Below are positions 10,601-21,937 of a stretch of 64,000 nt of DNA, piece after piece. The notes under the pieces were generated by a model, which did no database searches, had not been told where the DNA came from, and was given only the letters and a program-made list of their open reading frames with translations. The stretch comes from Oikopleura dioica. Lineage: Eukaryota > Chordata > Appendicularia > Copelata > Oikopleuridae. Both the position numbers and the translations under genes were made by a program. Location: the NCBI GenBank assembly GCA_907165135.1, contig OU015566.1:12446157-12510156 (forward strand). The letters run 5' to 3'. Numbering within the stretch: the stretch's first letter is position 1; each line of letters opens with the position of its first letter.

Positions 10601-13087
10601 CAGAAATTGTGTAAAATCATTTTTCACATATGCTTCGTAAAACCGCAAATTACGGATAAAACGGTGTTGTCGACTTCCTCCGGAATAGAGATTCTATTAT
10701 CGAGTATTACAAAATTTTGCGCTATCTTTAGATGTCAAAATTTATTGATGGTCTAACCTTTATTTATGTCGCCAACTCCAATAGGTGGCTTTGTCGTGCA
10801 GATTTTCACCCATTCTGACTCTTTAGAACCTTCTTTTCTTCAAACTGGTTTTCATTTCTGGCGCTAGAATCAAACAGGCTTGAAATTAGGGCTCAAAATT
10901 AATATTTTCATTCAATTATTCGCGTTTTTTTCGTCTTGATGGTCAAAAATTAAGCCCTATTGCAAGACCATATCAAATTATAAATGAAACCAGTTCCCGT
11001 CGAATTCGATCTTGATCCTAAAATGATAGCCCGTTGTGCTTTCTAGCTCCGCAGCTGAATAGAATTTGTATTTCGAGCGCTTTCGATGCACGTGACTCCT
11101 GTCAAAAGTCACATAAAGAGCTACAATTATGTCTACCAAGCTGATTTTATCACTGACAAATGAGGCTGTTTCCTCTACATCCTGGATTACACGATGTTCT
11201 AAAATCGTAGCACTGGAAGTGACCTTTGTCTAATAGACATGGAAGATTACCTAATGTTTCGTTGTTGAAGCCAGAGTAGACAAGTTCGATCGTATCATCC
11301 TTTTTTCGCTGAATAATGTACCGAAAGGGATCAACAATCAATTATCAAATATTCTAAAATAGCAGCATAACGCTACTCGCGCAAATATTTTTAAACCCGG
11401 ATGACATGATTCACAAGCTTTCGGATTACAATGCTTTGCTTATTTCAAGAATTTACATGTGACCAGTCCTTCTAAAACCAACACGGGCAATGAGATTGTC
11501 GAACCAAAGACTTAGCCATGTAATGATTGCAGAAAAAATTATCATTGAAACATTATTTCAAAACAAATATAGCGTAAAGTTAACGTTGACTTGTTTTTCT
11601 TCCGGATCACCTTGTTTTTGGAAATAGAAATTATTATGTCGCTACAAATAAATGATCTGTAGAACCGCCTTGTTTCTATGAAAAATTGAGGGCAAATAGC
11701 CCAAAATAGGGCTTGGAAATAATGCAGATTTTATTATACCAATCGATTATAATTTGATGTTTATAACTTCTTTGTCTTTCTGATTTGTCAAAATGATTGT
11801 AATAAATAGTGTTATAGGGTATATCCCTATTCGCTCTAGAAAAATAAAAAAAAGAGCAGACCAACAAGTCGTCTTTTCTTCCTGATTAAAATTCACGAGC
11901 TCGGACTACCCTACTTTGGAAAGAGGATCTAAATAGTTGCGTCTTTCTCGCACGTTGAAAAAATCCGCGCTTAGTACGCAGAAAATTCAAATTCCACACC
12001 GCGCCCAAAATTTTTGGTTAGTTTTTCTCAGGTTCAAATCAGCGCCGCATGTTTGACCAAGATTGAATTGATCCCGTACGAGCTTGATGTTCGTATTTTC
12101 GAGCTTCTTCCATTTGATTTGGCACGAGTGGTGGGTCACCTAAAGAAAAAGTAGCCTTGTGGTTAAATCGGATTTGCAGGTACTTGATAGTTTTGAGCAT
12201 TTTGAGATTGAAGAGATTGCTCTTATCTACTTCCATCTTTATGTAATTTTTCGAGAAATAGAAATTAAAAAAAAAACTGATTTTTGACAATGCTTTTCTT
12301 TTTGATTTTTTTATAAAGAGACACCCTTATTTATTCTGGGCCAGAATTTCTGGCCAAAATTTGAAGTATTGCTTCAGAAGCCTTTAATCAAAAAATAATC
12401 CCTTTGATCGGCAGGGGAAAAAGTAAGAGCACGTTCGAAAACGCTGATATACGCGGTTAGATAATCACCAGGGCAAGAAAAATATTTTCAATGAAAAGTG
12501 CTCGCGCGAACTTTCCTAGGTCAAAGTCGTTTCCTCGCTATCTTGGACTCTATCTTTTGGCGATCTATTTAGAGTTCCTTTCTTTTCAAAATAAAGAATA
12601 AAAACGTGATCAAGTAGAAAGAGGCTTAGATTTCATTAAAGTTTGGCTAGATCAGAATATGGAGTTTTCTATATTATGAAAACAGGAAAGAAAGGTTTGT
12701 GTGAGGGCATAAACATCATAGAAATGTTTTCTCGCGAGCTTCAAAAACGGCACTTTTCCGAGCCTTTTCGGAAGTTGCATGCTATCTCGAACCTTTATCA
12801 CAAAGCTAGAGACTCAACTGTTGCGTTAGAAAAGGTTATCTCATGCTCAAACACGTATTTATTACTGACTCACTGAAACGTAAATACAGATTGCATGAAC
12901 AACAAACTCCCAGAGCCTCAAAAACAAATTTTGCGTGTTCGGAATTTTTAGAAAGCTAGAAACTCCAGGAAGAACTTAAGTAAGGAGGCCCCTAATTTGA
13001 AATTTTAGTTTCGCATACCTCTGAAATGTCCAAACTCGGCGGCGTCGGAAGCTCCTCCTCAGACTGAGCACGTGTCGTTCCCAACAT
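7697..13087 (-). CDS. FANK1: FANK1 orthologue (FN3 + ankyrin repeats)
   Basis: Joined exons (complement): 13019-13087; one starting at 12139 (end unresolved); 11251-11308; about 10758-10845; 10438-10584; 10304-10372; 9422-9526; 8788-8852; 8147-8201; 7866-7963; 7697-7822. The N-terminus ([16 protein letters not shown]) and FN3 pieces match vertebrate FANK1, including the VTHHS strand. Ankyrin repeats follow with [46 protein letters not shown] and [16 protein letters not shown]1 is known in vertebrates as a germ-cell/ciliated-cell protein. All ankyrin exon junctions keep phase. The 10373-10437 intron has a GC donor, required to keep [11 protein letters not shown] in frame. Junctions inside the FN3 part (10846-12138) are not resolved, so the exact protein is uncertain there. 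Confidence 0.82.
9973..10202 (-). other. ORF inside a FANK1 intron (possible alternative 3' exon)
   Basis: Follows a usable acceptor at 10203 in a phase compatible with the FANK1 exon ending at 10304. It encodes 76 residues to a stop (starts [11 protein letters not shown], ends LFNILCSI) with no ankyrin pattern. Skipping it joins FANK1 exons with perfect repeat continuity (ACQS-GHEEV), so it is not part of the main product. It could be an alternative terminal exon giving a truncated protein, or chance. Confidence 0.3.
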
Positions 13088-14478
13088 TCCTAAAAGACTT
13101 TCGAGTAATTGGAAAGGCCAAAGCCACGATATCTCCTATCTCGCGAATTATTGACGCTGTGGGGAAGACCTGTGGTTATCTAGATTTTTGAACATGCCCG
13201 AAACTATTTCAGTTTTGGTCAAAAGGGTTCAACTTTCAAATTCTTCTTTTGACATCGTAAATTATTTTTTTCTATTATTATATTATGGCTTTCTTATTCT
13301 TTACCTTCGTTAAAATCTTCAGTATGCTTTAGTTTTCTGTAATAATCTCTCTTTTTTCAGTATAAAAAATTTTTAAGATCTGGCAAACAAAATTGAGGGA
13401 TAAGTAAATTGAACTCAAGTGCCTCTTTTGTCCGAATAGGATCTTGACTTTAAAAGTGACCATTCCTCATTCACCCCATTTCTACTTGTTACTCAAACCT
13501 TGTAAGATCAGTGACATTCTTCTCTTGAACCCCATTTTCAATTTTTTTTCTTTCACTACTTATTTTTTGATGTAGGAAGTGTTGCTTTTCCCGTGGAATA
13601 GAAGCATTATTCATTAAAACTTGGAACTTGACTCGTTCTTTTGAAAGAATTGACCTTTATGTTCATCAAAGTAAAAATAAATAACACGCTGATCTCATGT
13701 CAAAAAGGCAAAAGCCCATCATGAAAATGGCAGATCTTTGGATCGTCAAAACAAACTTATTCTTGCGCTACTGCATAAACTCATAAACAACGACGCGTAG
13801 ATTTAGTATGAGAGCATCTAAAAACGCTTCAAATTGCTTGAAAAACTTTTTGTATGGCACTTTTTTGACATGACTTGAAAACTAAGCTTCCAGCTCAAGT
13901 ACCTTGTTCTTGGGACTTTCAGGCAAGAACATAATTATGATTCTTTCAAGTAGCGCAGCATTCCAAGGTTTCGATTGGAATTTCTTGGGCTTGACATTTT
14001 TATAGAAGAAAGAAGAACCTAATATGCATTTTCTTCAGATTTACAGAATCTTGAACTCATCCTGATTGTATCATGCGAAGTCCTAAAAAATATGCAATTT
14101 TCTTATGTAATTATTCCTGGAATGCGTTGTTAGGTCAGTTCAGGTACTCGAAAATGAATCGGCACGTGTTTCTTAATCAGCTATTTATCTTGGTACATAA
14201 TTTGTAGGCACACAATATTATCTCCCAATAATGACAATGGTCCAATGTAGGGAGAGTCTCTATTTCGTCATTATAACGAGGAATGTCGTGTTGAAGTATA
14301 ACAAGTAAGGGGACACTTGCGATAAGAGCAAAATGCTCAACTGAGGCTTTTACACAGCACCTGATTTTGAAATGGCGACTCTTGAATGAATTACCTTCCG
14401 CAAGTCAAAAACTCGTCAAAGAATTTCGATAAAAAGATCAATAATTTTTTGAACTTCCATTATGCAGCAAATCCGTAA
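13088..14478. other. Intergenic region upstream of FANK1
   Basis: AT-rich, only short ORFs, no recognisable domain or RNA gene. An acceptor-like CTTTTAG lies directly before the FANK1 start, which could be a trans-splice or cis-splice site for the leader. Confidence 0.4.
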
Positions 14479-15272
14479 TTAAATGCGCAGTTCAATTACG
14501 AATTTGATCGATAGGAGATCACGATTTGACAGAAAACCTTCTCGTGTTCGTTCTTGTTCTGAGAATTTTACCTGAAGCTTGAACTTGTCGCCTTTTCTCT
14601 CAAATGGTAATCTGCGATTGTGGTTCGTGGAAAGTCCCGGGACGAGTTGGATCTTCAGGTGGTAGCTCTGTTGAACTGGATTTCCGTTTGAGTGAATGGT
14701 GTCGGGCAAAAGGCAAATAGCACCCGCCGCGGATGAAGCTTTGTTTGGGCTCCTGAAAGCCAAATCGCGATTATGATTACTGTAACTTGCTTGGTAAACA
14801 ACATTACAGAACTTATCTTGATCGAATACTCTTTCATTTTTTCAGCACTGTTTTTATTCGTAAAAAATCGAAACGAAGTCTTCTCGACCTTCAAGTGTGT
14901 CTTTTAAAAATTCGATTACGCTTATTTTGAGTTGAAACCACAAATTTTTCATGGCCGCTTTTGGAATCCAGGGCACTTGATCTTCCCATTCTTACATCTA
15001 CTACCGGAGCCGAGTAAAAATGAAACCGTAATCTGCAGCGAAAACATGCTGGCTTCCTGGGGATAACATCAGAATTACAAAGTACCGTGAAGAGCCTCCA
15101 AGCTCCATTGCGAAAATACAGTATCAGCACTCTTAGAGTCATAATTCTGCCATTGCTAGAAAGTGGGTCAAATACAATAAAACCACGAATAACAATCTGT
15201 GGCTTCGGTATCAATGACAAGCTGTTTGCTCAGGATCTTCCTCAATTGATGAGCTGTCATCAATTCCTTCAT
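14479..15272 (-). other. Probable minus-strand gene, structure unresolved
   Basis: A minus-strand ATG at 15272 begins MKELMTAHQLRKILSK, 28 nt after the stop of the next gene upstream. Several open stretches follow, with plausible donors and acceptors near 15109, 15038, 14764 and 14570. One contains a hydrophobic run (ITVSFLLGSGSRC), another a polar stretch (DTIHSNGNPVQQSY). No combination I tried keeps a single frame to the end, so this is recorded only as a likely gene. The tight spacing would fit an operon with the 15300-16078 gene. Confidence 0.3.
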
Positions 15273-15299
15273 GGTAAGCAACAAAAAGAAGAATTTTTT

Positions 15300-16078
15300 T
15301 TATGATTTTATTTCGTCCATAATCTCATTGTACATTTTATCAGCAACAAAGCTCTTCCAGCAAAACTGCTGAAAATCATCCTTTTCTTCCGTTTCTTCCG
15401 GTTTATAGACTTCGACTTTCTTAACATTCTTTTTGGCACTACGCTCTTCGTCGGTCAGGTTCTGTAGCTTTTCGATCTCGGCCCATTGGGAGGAGATGAA
15501 ATTGATGTTTTGGCAATGAGATGGCGTGGCGGGGATATTGCAGCTAGAATTCATGTTTACTTTTCTTCCGAGGGGTTCAATTTCCAAACTAGCTCTTGAA
15601 TTTTGATGGGTTTGAATGTCAGAATCGTTGGAAATATCCGAAAAGCAGGCTTGAAGGAACAATATTTCAGCAAATAGATCAAAGAGCTTCGAAATTTATC
15701 TATCTGTGTCATTAAAACCCGCAGGCTAAGCGTAAAAGCTGTCAATCCAAAGAGCGACTAGTGCTAACAGACTGTCACTTCTGATTTATGCAAGTGTACC
15801 TCTTCGTCGTTGTTTTTGACATTTTGGCGATTTCTTCGAAGTTTGATAGCTGTTGGGTCTGCTCAACTACCTTGGCGATGTTTGTGTTTGTATCGCTGAC
15901 CTTGTCTAAAGAAAAATAAATAGAAAAAGTTCTTTAATTCGAAATCTCTTGACCTTCTAAATGATTTAACAAAAGTCTTTTGTCAAAAGACTTGCTAATT
16001 AGTAATCAACTTGCCTGTGAGCGAGGTCCCATATCTCTGCGAAGCTCCGCCACGAGTACCCAAAATTCGAATGTACAT
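15300..16078 (-). CDS. Unrecognised 192-residue protein
   Basis: Four exons (complement): 16015-16078, 15800-15905, 15759-15780 (22 nt) and 15300-15686. All phases agree. The first intron uses a GC donor (ACAG|GCAAGT). The protein starts MYIRILGTRGGASQRYG, has a helical segment rich in Q/T/K, then a hydrophobic stretch (LLALLFDLFAEILFLQA) around residues 60-76, and a charged, Glu/Lys-rich C-terminal half ending MYNEIMDEIKS. I recognise no family. The hydrophobic stretch could be a membrane helix or a buried core helix. The micro-exon makes the middle of the model the least certain part. Confidence 0.5.
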
Positions 16079-16430
16079 TTTCTCTTCTTCTTTCGTAAAA
16101 ATTTGACCAAGGATTCTCTTTCTATTTTCTATGCGGATGGATTTTGAATGATGAAAACTTTCGGCACTTATAATGGTTCTCGAGAAAATTTACTCTCGAC
16201 GCATGGCGGGGGCAACTTTGAGTCACTCTTGCATCACACAGAACCCGGGGTGTGTGCCTAACCTTTTGACCAAGTTGATTGAACAAACCCATCTAGGTAG
16301 GCCAACCCTTAATAAGAGTACTATCGTACACGACATAGTGCGTTTTTCGAATTTGTAATGAACTTTGACAAAAAGTAACAGTATTTTCATTAATTCATTA
16401 TTAATTACCAAGGTGATACTTCTGAGAACC

Positions 16431-19400
16431 ATGCCAAAACGGCCAAAAATTAGCCCAACGCACCTTTTTATGATCAATCAATTTGCCGATTTCACTCTCA
16501 AGCTACTCATTTTTCCAGCCGCTAGCATCATTAACGGCCTTTTTAGCATCAGACTTGTCTCATTTCATAACACTAAAATAATTATAATTTGGTTAGTTAG
16601 CATAGCGCAAGGTTCATGGTTCCATTTCGAAAGTTGCAGCAAACTGAGCATGGTAATATTTTTTTTCAAAGAGAGTTCAATACGTATTAACGATGAGTTT
16701 AGTTTCTCCTCAATTTTCTGCTCTTGTGGCAGAGAGGAGTTCTTGCACTGGACTGCAATGCAGGCTCAGTGGACAAAACAAAAGTGCCGAAATCTTTTGG
16801 CCCGGATGTGACGGAATCAACTCTTCGGAAAGTCTGGCCAAACATCCATAGCGCCTACCCCACTGTGAATTTCTGGGACTGGTACAAGTTCTTCACCACT
16901 TACGCGGCTTACTTTAATCATGGAAAGAGCATCGCGAATGATATTTATCAAGTGTGGCCGATTTCGCTTGATAAATATGGAGACATCAGAGAGGTGGATA
17001 ACTACGACTACACTGTTGCGGAGGAACTGGGTCTTTCTTGGAATGAGATGGTCTTTGATCAACTCAATATTCCAATAGTTTCTCTTGTTGCAGCGAATAT
17101 CTTCTATGACGGTAATTAAAAGAACTCTTAGCAAACACAAGTCAAGTATTCTAGTGGAGGTGGGATTGAATAATTACTTTCATGGCGGATGGAACACATT
17201 CTCGATCAATTTCGGAGGGGCGAATAAAACTCGTTGGGATGAACTCGAAGCGAAGTTTGAGTTTCAAGAGCATCTCAATCACGATAATTTTGACCTTCTG
17301 GTTGTCGTTGATGATTCTTCCTTGATTGCAGACGATGATTTCCAAGAAATCAAGAGCTTCATTGAGAATATCGAAACTGTTGCTAATTCAGCTTCGCTTG
17401 ATATTTCAGTTCATCCTCTAAACGGCGGAAGCTTTCACACGTGAGCATCTTCATCAGAGAAAATGATGTAAAGAACGTCTTTTAGATTTCAAGCTGGGCC
17501 GCTCGATCTGAGCTCTTTCTCAAAAAGCTCAAGCCAAGACCGCAACGTTGAAGCAGTTTTTGACAATATTTATGGTGACTTTACATCGGCCAGGTAAGAT
17601 CGCAAAATAAATCTTTCGTCCGCTATTTTCAGATCCGATGCCGCAAAATACGTCCTGTTGATAATAACTGGCACTCCCACAGATGATGTATCTCGAATTC
17701 AAAAAAAGTATGCTAAAGAATGTCACCTGCTCTAACTCTAGCTAAAGCCTCCCTGGACATACGCAACTCATTGTCCTGAATATCGGAGGACAACATGTGA
17801 CTCTTGATGGAGACACGACAAAGAACATGTACGCGTCAACAGCAGCTGATCTGAATTCGGATAACCACAGAGTAGAGAATATCCTTTTTGAAGTCACACA
17901 GGGTGTAATTTATCTTTCAACTGTTAGTGGTGATAGCTGGTCTACTCAAAATATCAGACTCCATGCAAACTGTAAGTCCAAGAAAGAATTTCAGGCTTCA
18001 AATTAATAATCTTTTCTAAGCAAATCGTCAGTTCTCGTTCCCGACTGCGATGCTTGGTGAAATAACCACAGAAATCCGAACTGATGATGGTTCTTTTGCC
18101 GAAGCAACTATTTTGGCCGGCGTTAGTGGCTCGCCAAGCTATGCTTTTTATGAATTGGAACGAAATGTGAACAACACTTCGCCAACCATCATCAAAATTG
18201 GGCCAACATGGGATACCACTTATTTTTTTATACTAAACGAGAATGATGAAGATCTCCTTGTTGACTTCACGTTGGATATGCGCACACCTGTTTTCGGGTT
18301 TTATACTCCTGATATTGACATCTCGAGGTATATTAATCTGACGAAAAATATGAACTGATACATTTGTAGGTGTAATATTCACGAATACTGCTCTGCTGAT
18401 GGAACCTGCGACTGTATTTCGACTTACTACAGGACACGAAATGACCAGTGCACTTTTTCTCAATTCATCAAGAGACCAGAACTCGATACATTTGTTTGCG
18501 ACCTCAAAGATGGTGAGGTCGAGTTTTACATCAATCTTACTGACTATATTCCGCCCGTTACGGATCCAAGATACGAGGAAACGGTTGAAATCTCTTCCTA
18601 GCTGGCTCTAGAATAGTTCATACTATAATTTCAACCCTTGTCAGAAAGACATCAGAGGATTCTGTTTCGTCGACAACTCCACAATTTCTGGCCTAATCAC
18701 GAAGCTTGAGTTGGCTGGTAGCTCAAACAACACCTTCGGAAACTCATCTTGCGCCTGTTCTGCATGGCTCAAAGGAAATCCCGGCGAGTTGCAGAAGTAT
18801 AATCCGAGCGACTGTCCATCGGTAATGACAAAAGAATTTGTTCAAGACGAAAATGGCTTGCTCAAAGAAGTCTACTCGTTTGGAGTCGGCTACGACGACG
18901 CGACGATCGAGACAGGATTTGGAAAGATAATGGTCCAGGTTGATTTGAGAATTTAATCATTGCTTTTTAAATAATTATTTCAGCCTGGAGCGAGATGGAA
19001 ACTCTCATGTGACGTCAAACGGGCGTCCGAGATGTCGCTGGGCGACGACGGCGGGCCAGCGGAGATTACTTACGAAATCGAGTCAGTGGACGGCATCGAT
19101 CTTGAAGACAACCTCGACGAGATCAATTTCGACTTTGCTTTCTTTGCCACCACGGATTTAGAAGGAAACAAAAGAATTGGAGAAGAACCTTTGGAAATCG
19201 ACCAAGATGTTTACATCCAGGCACAAATACGAAACAATCCATTCTTTAAACTCTTCACGAGTTATTGTGAGATCACCGTCACGACGAATGGCACGGACAG
19301 CATCTTCCAAGACATTGTCGAGCTCGGATGCGTGAACCCTGATTACGAAGACTCGTTCCTCCGACCAGATGGATTTTTACCTCGAGATTCGGGTGTAGAC

Positions 19401-19739
19401 AAGTTCATCTTGCGTCCAATTGTTCCTTCGGGCTTCAAAACAGCTTCCGTCGATGTGGCTTGCACGGTTTTGGCGTGTCCAGACATTGGACCAGGCGAGC
19501 CATTCTGTGCGCCAGGGCCGACTTGCGGAGATATCTATTCAGCGCAGACCCTGCGATCGCTCAAAAGGGGAAGTAACAAGCCTCACGATAAGGACATGAG
19601 TCTACAACTCACATATGTTCCAAAAAACAAAGCTGACAATGATCCAGAAGATCCTGAAAATCCTGAAGATGATGACAACTCAGCAGGAACAACATTTTTT
19701 AGCACTTTTATCGTATTCTTCTTATCGTTTCTTTTATAA
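16431..19739 (+). CDS. vWA-EGF-ZP domain extracellular protein
   Basis: Exons 16737-17111, 17155-17440, 17486-17593, 17633-17707, 17748-17971, 18021-18327, 18370-18583, 18612-18938 and 18984-19739 join with consistent phase. A possible first exon is 16431-16611, ending in a hydrophobic run (IIIIWLVSIAQG), but the start is not certain. A von Willebrand A fold runs from FDLLVVVDDSSL to GTPTDD. Its MIDAS is degenerate (DDSSL, not DxSxS). An EGF-like unit follows (CNIHEYCSADGTCDC). A ZP module then begins around WKLSCDV with the ZP-C cysteines (LGC, ACTVLAC, FCAPGPTCG). The last 20 residues are hydrophobic (FFSTFIVFFLSFLL), as in a GPI or membrane anchor. ZP modules polymerise into extracellular matrices, so an apical matrix or egg-coat role is inferred. 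Confidence 0.78.
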
Positions 19740-20705
19740 AAAGTAGGTTTCTCTAGTTACATTTATTTCTGCCTATAATCAAGCATCCCTGAATGGAACG
19801 GCCGTGAACTGCGCATATTATTCGAGCTAAATTTAAGAAAATTTAAGAACCCAAAACTGAGAAAAGTTCATTGTCGCTCCTTATTTTCTGTATCTGACCT
19901 ACTGTTCTTCGTTTACTCATAATATTTTCATACCCTTCATACATGGCAAACCTTGTATTCTCAATAAAATGCCTAAATCGAATCCGACGTTTGATATCAA
20001 TATCATCAAATATTCAAACATAAACTCAGCTTGGCTATATAATCTAGTTCAGATTCACAACTGATTTCAGAGAATCAATTTTTCTATCGTTTCTTGTCGA
20101 TTAAACTCTTGATCAGATGAATTAGAGCAAACTAAGTTTCAAAAGATTTATTAATAACGAAGAAAGGGCTTTTGATCGTTCTCCAAGAAATATCTTCAAT
20201 CTAAAATTCATATAAGCATTAGTCGAAGAGAAACGCTTCTGAAATTGACATACCAAAAGAAAATCTACCGCTATTAGCTTCTTAAAGGAGACAGATATCT
20301 ACAGTTGTATTTTCCTCCCGCGCGCGACAGGTCCTCAAGTGACAGTGAGCCTGAACAACGAAAATATTCCTAATCCGTTTTTTTATCGCCGAGAGCTCTT
20401 ATTGCATTAGCGACAACACGAGGAAAATAATCAGCAGAAACAAACGGCGACTAGCAGCGAAATTCAATTATTTTGTCCGAGTTTTTGACGCAATTAGACG
20501 CTTAGCTGATCAGCTATAAAGTCGACCAGCGGCTACGTTTCTTCAGACGTAATTCATCGCTTTTTTCCTAATCTCTCACTGCGAAAAAAGTAAGGGGTTG
20601 AGAATAAATTAGAACAAGGCCTAATTAATGTCTCAAAAACACTCGTCCCTTTCTTGGCCTCGGACCAGAGTGTGAAACACATATTTCTCAACCCTTTTTG
20701 AAGAG
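19740..20705. other. Intergenic region
   Basis: AT-rich. A CTATAAAG motif near 20513 could be a distant TATA box for the peptide-precursor gene at 20706, leaving a leader of about 160 nt, but this is weak. No ORF or RNA gene seen. Confidence 0.4.
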
Positions 20706-21292
20706 ATGAAAGCTTTCGTGATATTCTTGGTCATTCAGAATGTTTTAGCGAGAGCGACGGGAAAAGATGAGAGAAATTTTGGGTAAGTGAAGATTTTCGA
20801 GGTTCTCCTCCTTGATTTCAGAAAGGAAATTCTAGCAGAAGAGGTCAGATCGTTGACAGTTTTTACATATTTTTCTTCAGAGGAAATTTGGACTACGATC
20901 CTAATTCATGCAACCTCCCGGAGAATCGACAAATGTGCGTTATTCTGAGCCGTATGATGAGACCCAGGTAACAGCTTCCATATTTACAAAAAGTCAACAA
21001 ATCTTGTAGATCAGAAAACATGAACGAAGCGCCTCCGAAGCGCTCTGTAATGACGCCAGAAGCAGATATCTCCAGCGCAGATATACAAGCTCTCCTTGAT
21101 CGACTCGCGCTAGAATTTTCCCCAAGCATGTCCGATAATCCGGGGCTTCGTCCTCCAGAGCTTTTGGAACGCTCAGTGCGAACGCCAGAAACAGACATTA
21201 TCGGAAGTCTACGACTCCAAGCTCTTCGAGAAAGACTCGCACGAGAAAGAGCGATGATGAGGAATTTTGGTGGTGCCGATTTCGACTTCTGA
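20706..21292 (+). CDS. Secreted peptide precursor with two related helical peptides
   Basis: Exons 20706-20782, 20881-20967 and 21010-21292 (phases 2 and 2) give 148 residues. The signal peptide is MKAFVIFLVIQNVLA. A short Cys-bounded segment (CNLPENRQMC) follows, then a dibasic KR. Two related blocks follow: RSVMTPEADI...ALLDRLALE and RSVRTPETDI...ALRERLARE. Each is a short conserved lead (RSV-TPE-DI) followed by an amphipathic helix, separated by a Pro-rich linker. The second block ends MMRNFGG, and FGG next to acidic residues could expose an amidation-type Gly. Architecture and size fit a neuropeptide or hormone precursor. The helix pattern faintly recalls CRF-like peptides, but that is only suggestive. 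Confidence 0.65.
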
Positions 21293-21937
21293 AAATGGAC
21301 GAGAAGGAAGTTCTTCAACGATTAATAAAGTAAACATACACAAATGCTCCGAAACGATTTTCGACAAATTTTATTTGTTTTAAAACATGTTATTACGCTC
21401 ATTCGCTCAAACAAAAGGGAAACTGTTCACGCTGTGCCAAGTAATCAACTTGATTACTTATTTTTATGAAATAAATATTATGTAGTTGATAAATTCATAC
21501 TCATATTTTTGCAAAAAACTTGCCGAAGGGAAAGTAGAAGCTCGCTTGGGGCCAGCGCCTGGTGGAGATTTACGACTCCAGCTCGTAGTGAACGAATCAG
21601 CGCGCTGTTTTCTAACGTTTTTCCCTTCTTGCCTTCAAACGAACCCGGGGTTAACGAACCCGCTTATAAGCTGATCATACTTTAATTGACCGTCAATTTC
21701 TTGTTAATTAAGCCAATAACTTAATAAGTTATTGACGATAACTAAGAGAGAAGAATATGCCTAACTTTGTAGGAACGGTGAGAGACTTTTTATAAACTCA
21801 GTGTATGAAATCAGAATGATTTTTGGGAATGATGTCGAAAAAGTGGCCTTTTTGAAGGTTCTCTGCCGAAGAAGCCCTAACAACATTTCTAAAATTTCAA
21901 GCACTGACTTTGTAATTTGATAAAAAATAAAACAAAA
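21293..21937. other. Intergenic region between convergent genes
   Basis: Short AT-rich gap with an AATAAA-type signal after the peptide precursor (ATTAATAAAG near 21323). Contains no supported gene. Confidence 0.4.

Noticed and set aside
12039-12290. An 83-codon minus ORF ending [11 protein letters not shown]
   Set aside because: The other frame of the same exon gives [12 protein letters not shown], which matches the FANK1 FN3 domain, so this ORF is a shadow.
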